Shown: positions 6,144 through 9,826 of the stretch, piece by piece | Layout: each line of letters starts with the position of its first letter | Numbering within the stretch: the first letter of the stretch is position 1 | DNA from: UBA8828 sp046315175 | Lineage (GTDB): Bacteria; Verrucomicrobiota; Verrucomicrobiia; Opitutales; UBA953 | Direction of reading: 5' to 3' | NCBI GenBank assembly: GCA_046315175.1 | Contig: JBKDBK010000083.1 | Span: forward strand, 1 to 9,826 | Length of the DNA stretch: 9,826 nt | Made by a program: the position numbers and the translations under genes | Notes under the pieces: generated by a model | Databases searched by the model: none | The model's input: the letters and a program-made list of their open reading frames with translations, nothing else | Told to the model about the DNA's origin: nothing

Positions 6144-6953
6144 TCACGTCCACCTCAGCTTCGACCTCAGCACGTCGAAGTGGCTGAGGCCGGCGGGGCG
6201 GAGGATGCCGAGGCGGACCTTGGCGGTGCGAACGGTGAGGGGGAGGCGGCCGGCGGCGTCGAGCGTCCCGCGCCCGTCGACGGAAAGGCCGAGGGGGACG
6301 GCGTCGAGGCTGTCGACCTGGATCTCGGACTCGGCCGAGAAGACGAGGGGCTGGTTGGAGAGGGTGTGAGCGCAGAGCGGCGTGAGCGCGATGACGGACG
6401 CCGCGGGGTCGATGAGGGGCCCGCCGGCGGCGAGACTGTAGGCGGAGGAGCCGGTGGGGGTGGCGAGGATGAGGCCGTCGGCCCGGTAGGTGTTGACGGG
6501 GTGGCCGTCGGCCTTGACCGCGAGGCGGGCCATGCGGAAGACATCGCGGGTCTTGATGACGACGTCGTTGAGGGCCAGGGCGAAGTCGCCGTCGGCGAAG
6601 CGCACCTCGAGCAGGGCGCGGTCCTCGCGGCGGCAGTTGCCGGCGATGACGGATCGGAGGCTGGCGGCGACGTCCTCGGCGGGGTAGGCGGCGAGGAAGC
6701 CGAGCTTGCCGCGGTTGATGCCGAAGAGGGGCACGCCCTCCTTGGCCGCGGCCTCGGCGACGCCGAGGAAGGTGCCGTCGCCGCCGACGACGCAGCAGGC
6801 GTCGGCCCCGCGCAGGTTGGCCTGCTCGATGGGCCACTCGACCGGGACGACCGTGACGCCGGTCTCGCGGGCGACCTGGCCGATCTCGGCGACGATGTCC
6901 TCCGTGCCGGGCTTGGCGCGGTTGACGACCAGGGCGAGCTTGCGAATGGCCAC
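6144..6953 (-). CDS. nadK: NAD kinase
   Basis: Phosphorylates NAD to NADP using ATP or polyphosphate in the cytosol, supplying NADPH-linked biosynthesis. The 269 residues are within the bacterial family size. Motifs are GGDGT (57-61), the nucleotide and catalytic aspartate region; LND at 128-130, where most family members have NE, so Asp replaces Glu; YRADGLILATPTGSSAYSLA (156-175), the glycine-rich NAD-binding block; and SVDGRG (224-229). The start codon is GTG (6951-6953 read on the minus strand), giving MAIRKLALVVN, the expected first beta strand. There is no Shine-Dalgarno sequence before it. It lies 51 bp downstream of alaS on the same strand, so co-transcription is likely. It converges on the small exported protein gene across 135 bp of repeats. 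Confidence 0.95.
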   Translation of the reverse strand: MAIRKLALVVNRAKPGTEDIVAEIGQVARETGVTVVPVEWPIEQANLRGADACCVVGGDGTFLGVAEAAAKEGVPLFGINRGKLGFLAAYPAEDVAASLRSVIAGNCRREDRALLEVRFADGDFALALNDVVIKTRDVFRMARLAVKADGHPVNTYRADGLILATPTGSSAYSLAAGGPLIDPAASVIALTPLCAHTLSNQPLVFSAESEIQVDSLDAVPLGLSVDGRGTLDAAGRLPLTVRTAKVRLGILRPAGLSHFDVLRSKLRWT

Positions 6954-7004
6954 GGGTTGAGGCTGGCGGGCGGCCGGGCGGGAGCGAGCCGGAAAAGGCC
7001 GCCC

Positions 7005-9698
<2,694 letters not shown>

Positions 9699-9826
9699 CG
9701 GGAAGGAGCGAGGGGCGAGGAGCGAGGGGGAGGGAGCGGGCGAAAAACGAAGAACGAACGGCGGGGGAACGGAGAGGGGTGTGGGGGCGGGGGAGGCGGA
9801 CAGGGCCGTCGGTGAGGAATAGGGGG
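9699..9826. promoter_or_regulatory. Pyrimidine-rich leader of alaS with 12-bp repeat
   Basis: This 128-bp stretch between alaS and the window edge is strongly purine-rich on the plus strand, hence C/T-rich in an alaS transcript. AGGAGCGAGGGG occurs twice perfectly (9704-9715 and 9718-9729, period 14). A small A-rich patch, GAAAAACGAAGAACGAACGG, lies near 9741-9760. The alaS promoter must lie here or beyond the edge; no clear -35/-10 pair, T-box-like feature or terminator was seen. Base composition bias alone could produce the repeat. Confidence 0.45.

Noticed and set aside
6954..7004. Terminator between alaS and nadK
   Set aside because: Only a weak GGCC pairing and a TTTT stretch; no stable stem followed by a U-tract, so read-through into nadK is the simpler view.

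Overview
The window is about 9.8 kb of very GC-rich bacterial chromosome with a housekeeping character. It carries seven protein genes and almost no spare DNA. The gene set includes menaquinone synthesis, an unusually long signal peptidase I with a large central insertion, a Tat-exported phosphoesterase and a secreted serpin. Together with the near absence of Shine-Dalgarno sequences, this fits a Verrucomicrobiota bacterium of the Opitutales/Opitutaceae type. That placement is inferred from protein style, not from a marker gene.

Layout. Bases 1-107 hold a 41-bp tandem repeat built of nested 8-bp units. A rightward block follows: menD (182-1888), a Tat-dependent metallophosphoesterase that overlaps menD by 4 bp (1885-2847), and 16 bp later a serpin protease inhibitor (about 2864-4058). 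The serpin converges on lepB, signal peptidase I (5390-4071, minus strand). The two stop codons lie 12 bp apart and are embedded in the two arms of one small hairpin. lepB diverges from a small exported protein with a YbjN-like look (5508-6008) across 117 bp that hold a candidate promoter and a repeated octamer. That small gene converges on nadK (6953-6144), which lies downstream of alaS (9698-7005) on the minus strand. The 135-bp convergent gap carries two imperfect hairpins and a stray copy of the repeat seen at base 1. The right edge is a purine-rich, repeat-containing leader of alaS.

How they fit together. menD supplies an early committed step of menaquinone synthesis. The phosphoesterase and serpin read from the same strand look like cell-envelope or secreted proteins with no evident link to quinones. 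lepB would process the exported serpin and the small exported protein. alaS and nadK are core genes, probably co-transcribed.

The main oddity is the serpin 5' end. The frame carrying its N-terminal domain and a leucine-rich signal peptide has no ATG, GTG or TTG before the conserved core. It joins a GTG start only if one C is removed from a run of seven. I see no strong sign of a new defence or mobile system. No tRNA, rRNA, transposase or CRISPR array was recognised.
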